This document shows, piece by piece, positions 46,536 to 55,673 of a stretch of DNA of 64,000 nucleotides. Below the pieces are notes generated by a model. The model was not told the origin of the DNA. It worked only from the letters and a program-made list of their open reading frames with translations, and did not search any database. Position 1 is the first letter of the stretch, and each line of letters opens with the position of its first letter. The stretch comes from Desulfoluna spongiiphila (GTDB taxonomy: Bacteria; Desulfobacterota; Desulfobacteria; Desulfobacterales; Desulfolunaceae): assembly GCF_900101345.1 (NCBI RefSeq), contig NZ_FMUX01000022.1:55863-119862 (forward strand), in the 5' to 3' direction. The position numbers and the translations under genes were made by a program.

Positions 46536-47543
46536 ATGCTCACCTTCTTGCTCACAGTTGTGCTCTTCCTCGCCCTGGTCTTCCTTATCCCCCTGGCCCT
46601 GTTCAAAATCAAACTCGCCCGCGGCATCAAGCGGCAGCAAAAGCAACATGCCGCGTTCCAGGCACCGGAACTCGACACCTCCCCCGGGGTCTCCTCCCTG
46701 ACGGTGCTGCCCCTGGTGGAGTTCCACGCGGCCGAGCCCGGGCTGGCCACCGAGGCCGGGGTGTCCTACCTCGTAACGGCAGGCGATACGCGGATCCTGC
46801 TGGACGTGGGTGCCAATGAAAAGGGGGAGCACCCGTCTCCCCTGCTGGCCAACGCCAAGGCCCTCGGGGTGGATTTAAATACCATCGACGCCCTGGTCCT
46901 CAGCCACCTCCACCGGGACCATGTGGGGGGAGTTCCCGAAGAGAAGGAGAAACGCTTCTCCTTTTCACAAGGGCCCTTTTCCATGGCGGACCTCCCCGTC
47001 TACACCCCGGAGCCCCTCATCGGCCATCTGCCCCAGGGGTGCCGTCCCATCACCGTCACCGAGCCCCGGGAGATCGCTCCGGGCGTCTGGTCCCTGGGCC
47101 CCATGGGCCGGTCCCTTTTTTTCATGGGCTACATCGAGGAACAGGCCCTGGCCGTCCACGTCAAAGGAAAGGGCATGGCCCTGATCATCGGATGCGGCCA
47201 CCCCACCATCGAGGGGCTCCTTGAGCGGTGCGCGGCCCTTTTTCCCCATCCTGTGTTCGCCGTCATCGGAGGCCTTCACTTCCCCATCCACGAAGGCCGC
47301 ATAAAGGTGGGCCCCGTGAACATCCAGAAACTCGTGGGGTCCGACCGCATGCCGTGGAACGGCCTTACCGAAGCCGATGTCCAAAAAGGCATCGAAGCCA
47401 TCAAAACCACCGGCGCCACCGCCGTCGGCCTCTCGCCCCACGACAGCTGCGACTGGAGCCTGGACCGGTTTCGGGACGCCTTTGGGGAGGCCTACACCGA
47501 GGTCCAGGTGGGCCGCCCCATTACCCTTGCCGGACACCCCTAA
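46536..47543 (+). CDS. membrane-anchored metallo-beta-lactamase-fold protein (MptA/RFAP-synthase-like group)
   Basis: A 335-residue protein with an N-terminal membrane helix (MLTFLLTVVLFLALVFLIPLALF) and an MBL domain (LSHLHRDHVGG, HLHRDH at 124-129; IIGCGHPTIEGLL; GGLHFP). The pattern (ILLDVGANEKGEHPSPLLANAKALGVD, VIGGLHFPIHEG) is that of the group annotated as 7,8-dihydropterin-6-methyl-4-aminobenzene-phosphate synthase-like. The start with CCGGAGA ahead was chosen; a longer frame reads into repeat copy D. Function is not established. Confidence 0.8.
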   Translation: MLTFLLTVVLFLALVFLIPLALFKIKLARGIKRQQKQHAAFQAPELDTSPGVSSLTVLPLVEFHAAEPGLATEAGVSYLVTAGDTRILLDVGANEKGEHPSPLLANAKALGVDLNTIDALVLSHLHRDHVGGVPEEKEKRFSFSQGPFSMADLPVYTPEPLIGHLPQGCRPITVTEPREIAPGVWSLGPMGRSLFFMGYIEEQALAVHVKGKGMALIIGCGHPTIEGLLERCAALFPHPVFAVIGGLHFPIHEGRIKVGPVNIQKLVGSDRMPWNGLTEADVQKGIEAIKTTGATAVGLSPHDSCDWSLDRFRDAFGEAYTEVQVGRPITLAGHP

Positions 47544-47875
47544 CGAGGTAAACCACTACATCTGCAGCTCTGATGCCTTGAATATGGGTGTACTCGACGC
47601 GTGAAATATCCGGAATATAACCAACACGCCGCCCTGTGAGACCTTTTTACCCACACGGCGGCGCAATATGGCTCGTATGGAGCCACCTGGATCTTTTTTT
47701 CTTTCTGTCCCGTCCGGCAGGTCCTCCAAGGAAAACGCCACAGCCCCCGTGTTTCAAGGCTTTGGTTTTTTTTGATCGTGTTGGCACGGACTGTGTAATA
47801 TAACCAGCTACTCCCCCACACAGGGAGTTTCTTCATCGTATTCTCCTATCGTTCACAGCTTGATGGGGGGGACGC
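47544..47875. other. convergent non-coding region between the MBL gene and iorB
   Basis: No gene is supported in these 332 bp. It contains two T runs (near 47694 and 47767) but no strong hairpin directly ahead of them, so I call no terminator. Composition is lower in G+C than the flanking genes. Confidence 0.5.
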
Positions 47876-48496
47876 TCAGCCGGCAACGGCCGCGACCCCC
47901 ACATCAAATGCTGTGAGGTTCTGAGCCAGCACCTCCCCGTCAAACCGCTTACGCGCAGCCCCTTCGAACAAAGCCCTGGGCAGGGGGAGTTCCCCCGATC
48001 CCGCCAGGGCACCTGCCATGATAACGTTACCCAGCACCGGCGCACCGATCTTAACGGCTTCTTCCGTGGCATTGAGAAACCAAGCCGCCTCGGCCATCTC
48101 CCGGACCCACCCCCTGATCTCCTCATCCGACGGGTAACTGAGCTGCCCGGAAATCACCCCCACCGGCAGAAACGGACGCGTGTTGGTGATCACCTTGACA
48201 CCGCGGTTCCCAAAATCCTTGAGCACCCGAATGGCCTCGGACGGCTCCATGGAGACCACCATGTGCGCCTGGCCCAAAGGGATCTGAGGCGACCAGCTGC
48301 ACCGGCCGGAGATGCGAAGATGACTCATCACCGAGCCGCCACGCTGGGACGCCCCAAAGGTCTCCCCGATGGTGACAAAAAAGCCCTGTGACGCCAGCAT
48401 GGACCCGATGGTCCGCGACGTCATCACGTTCCCCTGCCCGCCCACCCCCGCAACAATCAAATTGTACGGATCATGGGGAAGTCCTGTGCCTTCCAT
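47876..48496 (-). CDS. iorB: indolepyruvate:ferredoxin oxidoreductase beta subunit
   Basis: A 206-residue protein of the pyruvate/2-oxoacid:ferredoxin oxidoreductase gamma-domain family. NLIVAGVGGQGNVMTSRTIGSMLASQGFFVTIGETFGASQRGGSVMSHLRI is typical of IorB, as is LGQAHMVVSMEPSEAIR. It works with IorA to decarboxylate aryl pyruvates from aromatic amino acids and reduce ferredoxin. The start was set at ATG 48496, with AGGAGAG ahead. It is separated from iorA by 612 bp that hold two hairpin elements. Confidence 0.9.
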   Translation of the reverse strand: MEGTGLPHDPYNLIVAGVGGQGNVMTSRTIGSMLASQGFFVTIGETFGASQRGGSVMSHLRISGRCSWSPQIPLGQAHMVVSMEPSEAIRVLKDFGNRGVKVITNTRPFLPVGVISGQLSYPSDEEIRGWVREMAEAAWFLNATEEAVKIGAPVLGNVIMAGALAGSGELPLPRALFEGAARKRFDGEVLAQNLTAFDVGVAAVAG

Positions 48497-48533
48497 ATGC
48501 TCTCCTCTGTCTGCAAAAACAGGTTCAAAAAGC

Positions 48534-48631
48534 GCCTCCGGCGGCCAGGGGATAAATCCCCTGAACCCCAGGATCGCAAATGCTCCTGGGCTCGTTCCTC
48601 GCCCTACGCATTTGCTGACGGGCTTCGCCCG
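48534..48631 (-). repeat. dispersed hairpin element, copy E
   Basis: Reads inverted: GCCTCCGGCGG end, then the alternative terminal hairpin CCAGGGGAT/ATCCCCTG, then core stem GCAAATGC/GCATTTGC around TCGTTCCTC (loop GAGGAACGA on the minus strand), and the short left end CGGGCTTCGCCCG. Located in the iorA-iorB gap. Confidence 0.85.
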
Positions 48632-48677
48632 TGCTGAATACCGTGGGCAATGGGCAATACCCGGTACAGAGTACCTT

Positions 48678-48704
48678 TCGTTCCCAGGCAAAGCCTGGGA
48701 GCGA
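48678..48704. repeat. palindromic repeat TCGTTCCCAGGC / GCCTGGGAGCGA
   Basis: A nearly perfect inverted repeat with a 3-nt loop between hairpin elements E and F. Palindromes of the form CGTTCCCA..TGGGAACG are widespread in bacterial genomes. Confidence 0.75.
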
Positions 48705-48901
48705 GAAAAATGCGCATCGGAGTCCTCTTGTGTGGCTGTAAGGCGTCCGAATTCGCGTAACGTTAGAGGCCCGGCACCCTATCCCACGAAAGCATGAGCC
48801 GGGGAGTGATCCATCACAACAGACACCTCAAAAGCTGTGAAACCGTATCCACCCCCTTACAGGCCTTGTGACAATGCCCGTACAGTCTCAAGCTTTGGAG
48901 G

Positions 48902-49100
48902 CGGGCGCAGCCCGCGGCGAACGCCCTTGCGCTTTGTCCTGGGGAACGAAGGACAAAGCGCAAGGGCAATCAGCTTTCGGCCCGGCTACGTCTTCGGCTT
49001 CGCCGTGGCAAGGGAGCCACCACAGACCCTGCAGACGGTGAGCGCCAGCGAACCGGATGCATTATGGGGTCCAGGGGATTATCCCCTGGCCGCCGGAGGC
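48902..49100 (+). repeat. dispersed hairpin element, copy F
   Basis: Short left end CGGGCGCAGCCCG, then a perfect 17-bp core stem GCCCTTGCGCTTTGTCC / GGACAAAGCGCAAGGGC with loop GGGGAACGA (first base after the stem T), about 90 bp of additional sequence, then the alternative terminal hairpin CCAGGGGAT/ATCCCCTGG and the CCGCCGGAGGC end. It ends 8 bp after the iorA stop codon and faces copy E. Confidence 0.85.
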
Positions 49101-49108
49101 ACGCTTTT

Positions 49109-51049
49109 TCACACGGTTTCTGCCACATTCTTCCTAATGGCGCCCACAGGGCAGATGTCAGCGCAGACACCGCACCCGGTGCAGACCACCTCATCGATGC
49201 GGGCTTTGCCTTTCTCTTTGTCCCAGACAAGGCCTGGGCAGGCAAAGACCCGGGTGCAGAGGCGGTTGCACCCGCAGCTTTCTCCTAAGCAGGCAGACTC
49301 ATCCACGGCCATGTCCCAGGCTCTGGCGTGTTTCTTTTCAGGGCTCAGGGCGCAGGCCTGTTTAAGGACCAGGACACCGACGCCCTCTTGGTCCATGAGG
49401 TCAAAGAGGATCTCCCGGGTGGTTGTCACCTCAAAGGGATCGCCCACTTTTACGGTGGCTCCCAGGGCCTTGCACACCGCGGGGATATCGATTGAATCGG
49501 CGGGACTTCCCATGGCATCGACGCCAAGTCCCGGATGGGGCTGAAAGCCGGTCATGGCCGTGCCGCTGTTGTCCAGGACCACGAGGGTGAGGTTGGCCCG
49601 GTGGTGGATGGCGTTGGCAAGGGGGGGGAGAACCGAATGGAAAAAGGTGCTGTCCCCGCAGACGGAGACCACGGGCTGGTCCATGCCAAAGGGGGAGAGT
49701 TTCCCGAAGCCGCTGGCCACCCCGGTACCGGAGCCCATGGCATGGAGGGTTTTCAGGGTCGAGAACCCGGCCGGGAGCACCGCCATGGAGTAGCAGCCGA
49801 TGTCCCCGCAGACAAAGCCGTTGCGGTTGTCCATGGAAAGGGCCGTGTTGATGGCCCAGAACGAGGCGCGGTGGGGACAGCCCGGGCAGAAGGTGGCCTC
49901 CCGGTTGGGGGAGCCCATGAACGAGACCTCGGTGGCCCGCTGGGCATAGGTGGCATCAAGGCCTTCGTAGGGAATATCCAGGATGGTTGAAAGGGCGGCC
50001 ACCACGCGGTCCGGATTCATCTCTCCGGTGGAGGGGAGGGTCCCCTCTTTTTTGCCGTAAAACGTTTTCACCCCGATCTCATCGGCGGATTCGGCGGCCA
50101 GGATTTTGATCTCTCCTTCCAGGAACGGAAGCACCTCTTCCACCATCAGCACCTTTTTGGCGGTGGCCAGGTGTTTTTTCACGAGGGTCTCGGGCAGGGG
50201 CCAGGTGGTGCCGAGTTTGAGGATCCCCACCCTCTCTTCCGCGTTCAGGAGGCTCACGGCTTCCCGGCTGTAGAGGGCACAGACCGAGCTGGTGATGATG
50301 AGCAGCTCCGGGGCCTCCGGCCCTTCGTAGGTGTTGAAGGGCGACGTCTCGAATAACACACGGGCCTTTTCGAGCTTCTCCTGCTGCTGGCCGTGCTTCC
50401 ACTCCACCGGAGGGCTCATCACCACCCCTTCCATGGGGTCGATGATAAACCCGTCATGGGTAAAGCGCGCGGTCTTCTCCGCTTTCCGAAGCTCTCCCAT
50501 CACCACGGTCCCGCTGGCATGGGAGAGCCGGGTGACGGTCCGCACCAGCACCACATTGCACAGGGTCTCGGAGAGTTCGAAGGCCCAGGCCGTCATCTCC
50601 CTGGCCTCCTGGAAATCCCCGGGCTCAAGCAGGGGAACCTCCATGAGCTTGGCGTAGGGGCGGGTCTCCCCTTCGTTGACGCTGGAGAGCGCCCCGGGAT
50701 CGTCGGCGGAGACCAGCACCATCCCCCCCCGGGTACCGGAGGCCGACAAATGGAGCAGGTAATCCGAAGCCACGTTGAGGCCAGGCTGCTTCATCACGGC
50801 CAGGGCCCGGAGCCCTGCAAAGGAGGCCGACGAGGCCACCTCCAGGGCCACCTTCTCGTTGACCGACCACTCCACATAGAGCCCCATGGGTTCAGCCACC
50901 GCCGAAAGGGTCTCGATAATCTCCGATGACGGGGTCCCCGGGTAGCCCGCAGCTACGGCGACCCCGGCTTCAAGGGCCCCACGGACGATGGCTTCGTTTC
51001 CCATACAGAGCCGGCGCGTTCCCGGCGTCTCTTCATGCAGATGACTCAT
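49109..51049 (-). CDS. iorA: indolepyruvate:ferredoxin oxidoreductase alpha subunit
   Basis: A 646-residue subunit binding thiamine diphosphate and two [4Fe-4S] clusters. The N-terminal half (MGNEAIVRGALEAGVAVAAGYPGTPSSEI) is the pyrimidine-binding domain. FCPGCPHRASFWAIN and GDIGCYSM lie in the TPP domain, and the C-terminal ferredoxin-like part has CLGESCGCNRLC and CTGCGVCADICP. AGGGAGGAGAG precedes the ATG. It overlaps the FrhB-like gene by 17 bp and so is probably cotranscribed with it. Confidence 0.93.
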   Translation of the reverse strand: MSHLHEETPGTRRLCMGNEAIVRGALEAGVAVAAGYPGTPSSEIIETLSAVAEPMGLYVEWSVNEKVALEVASSASFAGLRALAVMKQPGLNVASDYLLHLSASGTRGGMVLVSADDPGALSSVNEGETRPYAKLMEVPLLEPGDFQEAREMTAWAFELSETLCNVVLVRTVTRLSHASGTVVMGELRKAEKTARFTHDGFIIDPMEGVVMSPPVEWKHGQQQEKLEKARVLFETSPFNTYEGPEAPELLIITSSVCALYSREAVSLLNAEERVGILKLGTTWPLPETLVKKHLATAKKVLMVEEVLPFLEGEIKILAAESADEIGVKTFYGKKEGTLPSTGEMNPDRVVAALSTILDIPYEGLDATYAQRATEVSFMGSPNREATFCPGCPHRASFWAINTALSMDNRNGFVCGDIGCYSMAVLPAGFSTLKTLHAMGSGTGVASGFGKLSPFGMDQPVVSVCGDSTFFHSVLPPLANAIHHRANLTLVVLDNSGTAMTGFQPHPGLGVDAMGSPADSIDIPAVCKALGATVKVGDPFEVTTTREILFDLMDQEGVGVLVLKQACALSPEKKHARAWDMAVDESACLGESCGCNRLCTRVFACPGLVWDKEKGKARIDEVVCTGCGVCADICPVGAIRKNVAETV

Positions 51050-52196
51050 CTCTCCTCCCTGGGCTGGGGGACGGCAGTGGGCTCGTCCGGTTCATGATAT
51101 CATCCACAACGGCAGGGGCCATATGAAACACCGAGGGTCCCTCCTTCCTGTTCAAGGCCCCTTCTTCCCGAACCTTTGCAAGGGCCCGTGCCTTTTTAGC
51201 TGAAGCGGCCTTCAGAAGCCCGGCCGCCTGGTCCGGGTCCATGGGGACTGTTTCCAGATAGCCCCTGGCCACGGCCGTTTCAAACAGGGCTTCACCGGCT
51301 TCGGTGCGGCAGATAAGGACATTCCAGGCGGTGTCCTTCTCCAAGGCCCCCACGGAGAGATCGGTGAACTCAGCGGTCATGTCCGGGCATACCCGGCAAC
51401 CATCGGGAATAGCGCGCCGAACGGTCTCAAGGGGAAGGTCCACGGGACCGTTTCGGGTGTGAAGGGAAAAAACCGAAGAGGGGGGCGGGGGGACATCCAT
51501 GCCGGTAATCGCTTCGGTATCCGTCTCGGCAGGCATCAGATCGGAAAGCAACCGGGCATCCAGGGCCCAGGTGCAAAAAAGGCCGATGGTCAGGGCCATG
51601 GGGTCCATATCATTGCGGCCCAGGGGGTCGCACCGCATCTGCCCCACAGCGGTCACCTGGCAGGGGGTTCCCACCATGGCAATGCGCCGAAACCCCGACG
51701 AGAAAGCCTCATGAACGGCTGCCACCGTGGGCGATGCCATGTATTTGGAAGAGGCACAGGCCAGCACGCCCGCCACATCGGTGACCACACGGGGCCTTGG
51801 CATCAGCCCCTTTCGATCGGTAAGGGCCGCGGCGTCGATGAGGCCGGTATCAAAGGCCAGGGCCAGAAGGGAGGAGACAGTCCCCCCGTTCTGGTACCGT
51901 GCCCGGCCCGCCATCTTCTGCCCGGCCCGTGACTTGACGATGCGGCGAAACCGGCCTGCGGGTTTCCCTGTGTAGGCGCCCCCCGGGACCTTTCGACTGA
52001 CGGCATCCATGTCCACCTCCGCCTTGGGACAGTGGACGTGGCACCGCCCCTGCTCAAGGTTGCAGTCAAAAAGCATGGCCACGCGCCCCCTGTGGCTCCG
52101 AAAATAGGGGCAGAGCCCCACGCAGCCCCCACAGTCCACGCACAGCCCCTTTTCCTGCACATCACGCAACAGCGCCATCCCTCCGCGAATCTCCAT
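51033..52196 (-). CDS. FrhB/FdhB-family iron-sulfur protein
   Basis: A 387-residue member of the coenzyme F420 hydrogenase/dehydrogenase beta-subunit family. The N-terminal cluster motif is CVDCGGCVGLCP (Cys19, 22, 25, 29) with further cysteines at 45, 52 and 56. VGTPCQVTAVGQM and CRVCPDMTAEFTDLSVGA are family signatures. It probably passes electrons between ferredoxin and another carrier; whether the cofactor is F420 or a flavin cannot be told. The start MEIRGGM (GAGAGGGG ahead) was preferred over a GTG 63 bp upstream without a site. It is translationally coupled to iorA by overlap. Confidence 0.85.
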   Translation of the reverse strand: MEIRGGMALLRDVQEKGLCVDCGGCVGLCPYFRSHRGRVAMLFDCNLEQGRCHVHCPKAEVDMDAVSRKVPGGAYTGKPAGRFRRIVKSRAGQKMAGRARYQNGGTVSSLLALAFDTGLIDAAALTDRKGLMPRPRVVTDVAGVLACASSKYMASPTVAAVHEAFSSGFRRIAMVGTPCQVTAVGQMRCDPLGRNDMDPMALTIGLFCTWALDARLLSDLMPAETDTEAITGMDVPPPPSSVFSLHTRNGPVDLPLETVRRAIPDGCRVCPDMTAEFTDLSVGALEKDTAWNVLICRTEAGEALFETAVARGYLETVPMDPDQAAGLLKAASAKKARALAKVREEGALNRKEGPSVFHMAPAVVDDIMNRTSPLPSPSPGRRDESSA

Positions 52197-52429
52197 GACA
52201 GCCCCCCTCTCATCACACACATGGGTGAATCGAAACCATCTTTCCGGTTCAACGGACACAGGGCCCCCGGGCTAATCGCCCTTCGGCCCCCACGTGTTCG
52301 ACATTACCAAACAGTGTATATCATTATAAAAAAAGTATACGGGCTTCCCTTTTTTGCTGTCAACAAAATTATCGAACAACACTTTTATATTGCGATCGAT
52401 GTTCATTTTAGATACACACGTTATTAATG

Positions 52430-52571
52430 TCTCCGGCGGCCCTGCCGGGGGCCAAACTTTTGAAACGTTTGACAAACAGGATTTAAAAACAGATTCGGTA
52501 TAATCGAAACCAATGGCGAATGTGATTTCCCCTGAAAAACGAAGGGGAAAGCGCATTTGCAACTTGCTTTC
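52430..52571 (+). repeat. dispersed hairpin element, copy G (right end truncated)
   Basis: Left end CTCCGGCGGCCCTGCCGGGG, AAACTTTTGAAACGTTT, and core hairpin GCGAATGTGATTTCCCCT / AGGGGAAAGCGCATTTGC around GAAAAACGA, the most diverged loop. The right hairpin and CCGCCGGAGGC end are missing; the sequence instead continues with CTTGCTTTCTTTTTGG. Confidence 0.85.
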
Positions 52572-52617
52572 TTTTTGGTTTTTACTCTGAGCCCTCTTGC
52601 CCCTGTCGTTCATCCAA

Positions 52618-52634
52618 CTTTAACCATAGAAGGC
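52618..52634. repeat. satellite motif CTTTAACCATAGAAGGC, copy 2
   Basis: Same 17-bp motif as at 37318-37334, preceded by a matching TGAGCCCTCTTG block. It sits about 50 bp beyond truncated copy G. The adjoining 215 bp up to the PstS-like gene hold no other gene. Confidence 0.7.
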
Positions 52635-52849
52635 ATCGCCTTTGACTGTCTTATTTTTGTACCGTCCCTGACGTGCCGACGAAGACAAACGGAATCGTTA
52701 CCCGGTTTATTCCTACCGCTGCACGCACCTGAATATTTCTCTTTACCTTGCGTCGGCATCTTCGTATCGTGGTTTCACTTCCACAGCGGGCCGAACGTCT
52801 CTTTATTTTTAGAAATATAGAACACCAACCTTCCATCCGGAGAGATGCC

Positions 52850-53644
52850 ATGTCACCCAGAAGAAAAGGTCTTTTCGCTTTACTCATCGCCCTCTCACTG
52901 GCCCTGCCCCACGCTGTCTCCGCCCAGGGTACGGTCAATGCCAGCTGCTCATCCCAGATTGCCGAAGCATTCGGGCGAACGGTCCTTGACGATTTTAAAC
53001 AAACCACCGGCCTCAATGTCACCCTCCACGTCTTCTCCTCCCAGGTGTCGGTGAACCGCCTGAAAAACGGATTCTGCGAGCTTGCCGCCTCGGCCCTGAA
53101 GCTCTCCGCCGACGACCGGAAACTCGGCCTCGTGGCCATCCCCATCTGCAAGGACCCCATGGTGGTCATCGCCTGCAAGGAGATCACCGTCAGCGACCTC
53201 TCCCTGACCCAGGTCAGGCGGCTCTTCAGCGGCCACATCACCAACTGGAAAGAGGCCGGGGGCCCGGACCTTCCCGTACGCATCATCACGCCGGTCAAAG
53301 AGACCGCGGCCTATGTCAACTTTGTCCGGCAGGCCATGGGCGCCTCCCAGGTAAAATTCGATTACCAGGCTGCCCGCTCCTCATCGGCGGTGGAGGCTGT
53401 CAGCCATATCCCCGGGGCCATCTCCTTTGCCACACGCAGCGTGGTGACGAAATTCAACAACGTAAAAATGTTTACCATCGACGGCCTTGAACCCGGTTCC
53501 AAGGAGTACCCCTACATGCAGACCTTTTCCCTGGTCACCCGCGGGCAACCCTCGGGGGTGGTCCGTGAGGTCCTCAACTATTCCCTCTCTGAAAAGGCGC
53601 GGGAAAACATGAAGCGGCGGGGCCTCACCCCCCTTATCGATTAA
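52850..53644 (+). CDS. PstS-like periplasmic substrate-binding protein
   Basis: A 264-residue protein with a signal peptide (MSPRRKGLFALLIALSLALPHAVSAQ) and a type 2 periplasmic-binding fold of the phosphate-binding (PBP-like 2) group: KDPMVVIACKE, LSLTQVRRLFSGHITNWKEAGGPD and PGAISFATRS are typical. No permease or ATPase gene is adjacent, so it may be an orphan binding protein. GGAGAG precedes the start. A 34-residue upstream extension was rejected as it lacks a signal peptide. Confidence 0.85.
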   Translation: MSPRRKGLFALLIALSLALPHAVSAQGTVNASCSSQIAEAFGRTVLDDFKQTTGLNVTLHVFSSQVSVNRLKNGFCELAASALKLSADDRKLGLVAIPICKDPMVVIACKEITVSDLSLTQVRRLFSGHITNWKEAGGPDLPVRIITPVKETAAYVNFVRQAMGASQVKFDYQAARSSSAVEAVSHIPGAISFATRSVVTKFNNVKMFTIDGLEPGSKEYPYMQTFSLVTRGQPSGVVREVLNYSLSEKARENMKRRGLTPLID

Positions 53645-53685
53645 CCTGCGGGACCCACCAGCCACCGGAGCAACGGGAGAACACC

Positions 53686-54279
53686 ATGCACCTGAAAAAG
53701 ATCATCGGCCTCATCTGGCTTTCAACCCTCCTTCTCGCCATGGGGTGCGCCTCGGCCCTCACCATGTCGGCCCCGCGCGTGGAGGAGACCCGCACCGGAG
53801 AAAAAGGGGTGGGCAAGCGCATCAACGCCGTCTACATGCTGGAAGAAGACGAGGGGATCTACACCCTTACCCGTCAGCCTCACTGCAAAGAGACCGTCGA
53901 AGAGATCCAGATCTCACGCAAACGGCCCCGAGGCTTCATCATCGCCCTGTGCGAGCTGCCCCTCTACGGCCTGGGTGCCGTGGACTACCTCATGGCAAAG
54001 ATCTATGCCAACGCCAGCGAAGAGGAACTGGGGCGCATGATGACAAACTCCGGCGAGGTGATCCCCTGCGGGGATGTCGAAAAAGCCCCGGGTGAAAAGG
54101 TCCTGCTCCAGTTTCCCGATTCGGAACGGCTCCAGAGCCTCCTCACGGACGACAACGCCGTGCTCCAACTCGGAGAGTGTTTCGAAAAATCCTGCCGCGA
54201 CCTCCAGATCCATGTTTTCGTCAAAAAGGAGAACAACATTCTCTACATCTCGACCATCGACAAAACCTATACGCACTGA
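53686..54279 (+). CDS. hypothetical lipoprotein
   Basis: A 197-residue protein of unknown function. The signal peptide ends with lipobox LLAMGC (Cys21). The mature part has a hydrophobic stretch (GFIIALCELPLYGLGAVDYLMAK) and five further cysteines, and no domain that I recognise. It follows the PstS-like gene by 41 bp and is probably cotranscribed with it. Confidence 0.75.
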   Translation: MHLKKIIGLIWLSTLLLAMGCASALTMSAPRVEETRTGEKGVGKRINAVYMLEEDEGIYTLTRQPHCKETVEEIQISRKRPRGFIIALCELPLYGLGAVDYLMAKIYANASEEELGRMMTNSGEVIPCGDVEKAPGEKVLLQFPDSERLQSLLTDDNAVLQLGECFEKSCRDLQIHVFVKKENNILYISTIDKTYTH

Positions 54280-54306
54280 ACACGTGGCGTTGAGCAAATA
54301 AAGCAT

Positions 54307-54493
54307 GCCTCCGGCGGCAAGGTGAGCCACCTTGAAAGCAGGTTGCGGATGCGTTTTGCCCCTCGTTCCTCGGGGCAAATCACATCCGCCTTTAAAGTAA
54401 CATTCATTCAAGGAGTCTTTTTAAGACCCGTTTGTTAAACCCGTCGTTATAAGATAAGGCAAAAATTTAGCCCCCGGCAGGGCCGCCGGAGGC
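54307..54493 (-). repeat. dispersed hairpin element, copy H
   Basis: A full inverted copy of 187 bp. Core stem, read on the minus strand, GCGGATGTGATTTGCCCC / GGGGCAAAACGCATCCGC around GAGGAACGA; right hairpin CAAGGTG/CACCTTG. Both inverted ends are present. It lies between the lipoprotein stop codon and a terminator. Confidence 0.9.
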
Positions 54494-54510
54494 ATAAGCT
54501 GAATAGTTAC

Positions 54511-54548
54511 AAAAAAGGCCGTGATTTCCATGGAATCACGGCCTTTTT
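54511..54548. terminator. bidirectional terminator between the lipoprotein gene and motE
   Basis: AAAAAAGGCCGTGATT and AATCACGGCCTTTTT form a stem with A and T tracts on both sides, serving the convergent lipoprotein and flagellar units. Confidence 0.93.
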
Positions 54549-54628
54549 GAATTTGGTTTACCTATGCCCCGGTAACGCTGTCTGGGCCACACACGTGCAC
54601 CGGTCAGGTACTAAGCATGCAGGCATGC

Positions 54629-55201
54629 TTACTTCACCTCCGGCAGGTCCGCCAGGGTTTCGGCAAGGCGTTCGCTGATGCGTGCCGCCTTCTCCTTCTC
54701 CACATAGGCGAGGATCTTACCGGCCACGTCTCCTTTAAGGTTCATGAAGAGGCGCTCTGCGATGACAATGTCCATGCTGTTGACAATGGCTGCGGCCTGT
54801 TTGGGCTTCATGCTGGAGTAGAGCTTGACGAGCTGCTTGATCTTCTTCTCCTCTTCCAGGCGCTGGGCCTCGTTCACCGTCTTCTCCTTGGCTTCGAGGC
54901 GGCTCAGGCTGGTTTCGATCTGCCGGCGAAGGGTCTCCAGGGTTTCACGGGTCGCCTCCAGCTCCGTTTTCAGCTCTTTGAGTTTCTTCTCTTCCAAGCG
55001 AATGGCCTCGGCCCTCGCCTCCAGGGCGATGCGTTTGGCTTCAAGGCCCCGGAACAGGACCTCCGGGGTCTCCACCACAGGGATGGGAACACCCTCCTGC
55101 TCCTCGGGAATCTCCCCGTCAGGGGAATCGGCACAGAACACGGGCCCTGAAAGGCTCCACAAGATCACCATCCCCATCATCACAACTCTGATTGCCTTCA
55201 T
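54629..55201 (-). CDS. MotE-like flagellar protein
   Basis: A 190-residue protein with a signal-like N-terminus (VVMMGMVILWSLSGPVFC), a long coiled coil (about 55-125) and a C-terminal MgtE-N-like segment (LVKLYSSMKPKQAAAIVNSMDIVIAERLFMNLKGDVAGKILAYV). Proteins of this layout next to fliJ are annotated MotE, a chaperone of the MotC-type motor system. Its ribosome binding site GAGGAG overlaps the fliJ stop codon. Confidence 0.75.
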   Translation of the reverse strand: MKAIRVVMMGMVILWSLSGPVFCADSPDGEIPEEQEGVPIPVVETPEVLFRGLEAKRIALEARAEAIRLEEKKLKELKTELEATRETLETLRRQIETSLSRLEAKEKTVNEAQRLEEEKKIKQLVKLYSSMKPKQAAAIVNSMDIVIAERLFMNLKGDVAGKILAYVEKEKAARISERLAETLADLPEVK

Positions 55202-55207
55202 CGCTCC

Positions 55208-55663
55208 TCACTCCCGGCTCCGGGCCGTGGCCGCCCGATGCACCAGTACCGTCTCTTCGTCCAATTTACGCTGCTCTTCGTCCTGCTCACGGATAAAGGC
55301 CTCACGCTGCCTGTCCTTCAGGGTCTCCATGGCCTTTCGCTCCACGGCGCACCGGGCCAGCTCGCTGCGCTTGGCGTCGAGGTACCGCTGCACCTTCTCG
55401 CACAGAGCGTATTCCTCCTGCCAGCGCACCACGATCCCCTTGATGTATGACTGAACCCCCTGGAGTTCGGCTCCGCTCATGCCGAGCCCCATGCGCCGGG
55501 CCAGGTCCTGCTCCACCTCGACCCGCTCCACCTCCAGATCCGCCATGACGCCCTTGACCCGGTCCAGTTCCTGGGTCAGCGCCCCCACCTCCTGCATCAC
55601 AAGACGCTCCTTGTGCAGGCGCAAAGAGAGCACAGACTCCAACTTGAATTTGAATTTTTTCAT
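55208..55663 (-). CDS. fliJ: flagellar export protein FliJ
   Basis: A 151-residue coiled-coil protein. MKKFKFKLESVLSLRLHKERLVMQEVGALTQEL is the FliJ N-terminal signature; the rest is long helix with high Glu/Arg content. FliJ acts in the export gate with FliI. The start codon lies 11 bp from a copy of the dispersed element, and the only visible Shine-Dalgarno sequence (GGAGG) is the end of that element. Confidence 0.85.
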   Translation of the reverse strand: MKKFKFKLESVLSLRLHKERLVMQEVGALTQELDRVKGVMADLEVERVEVEQDLARRMGLGMSGAELQGVQSYIKGIVVRWQEEYALCEKVQRYLDAKRSELARCAVERKAMETLKDRQREAFIREQDEEQRKLDEETVLVHRAATARSRE

Positions 55664-55673
55664 AAAAAACGCT

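Noticed and set aside
54307..54411. Small open frames ending in KVAHLAAGG at several places (also near 55674 and 63757)
   Set aside because: They are translations of the dispersed hairpin element; similarity between them reflects the repeated DNA, not a protein family.
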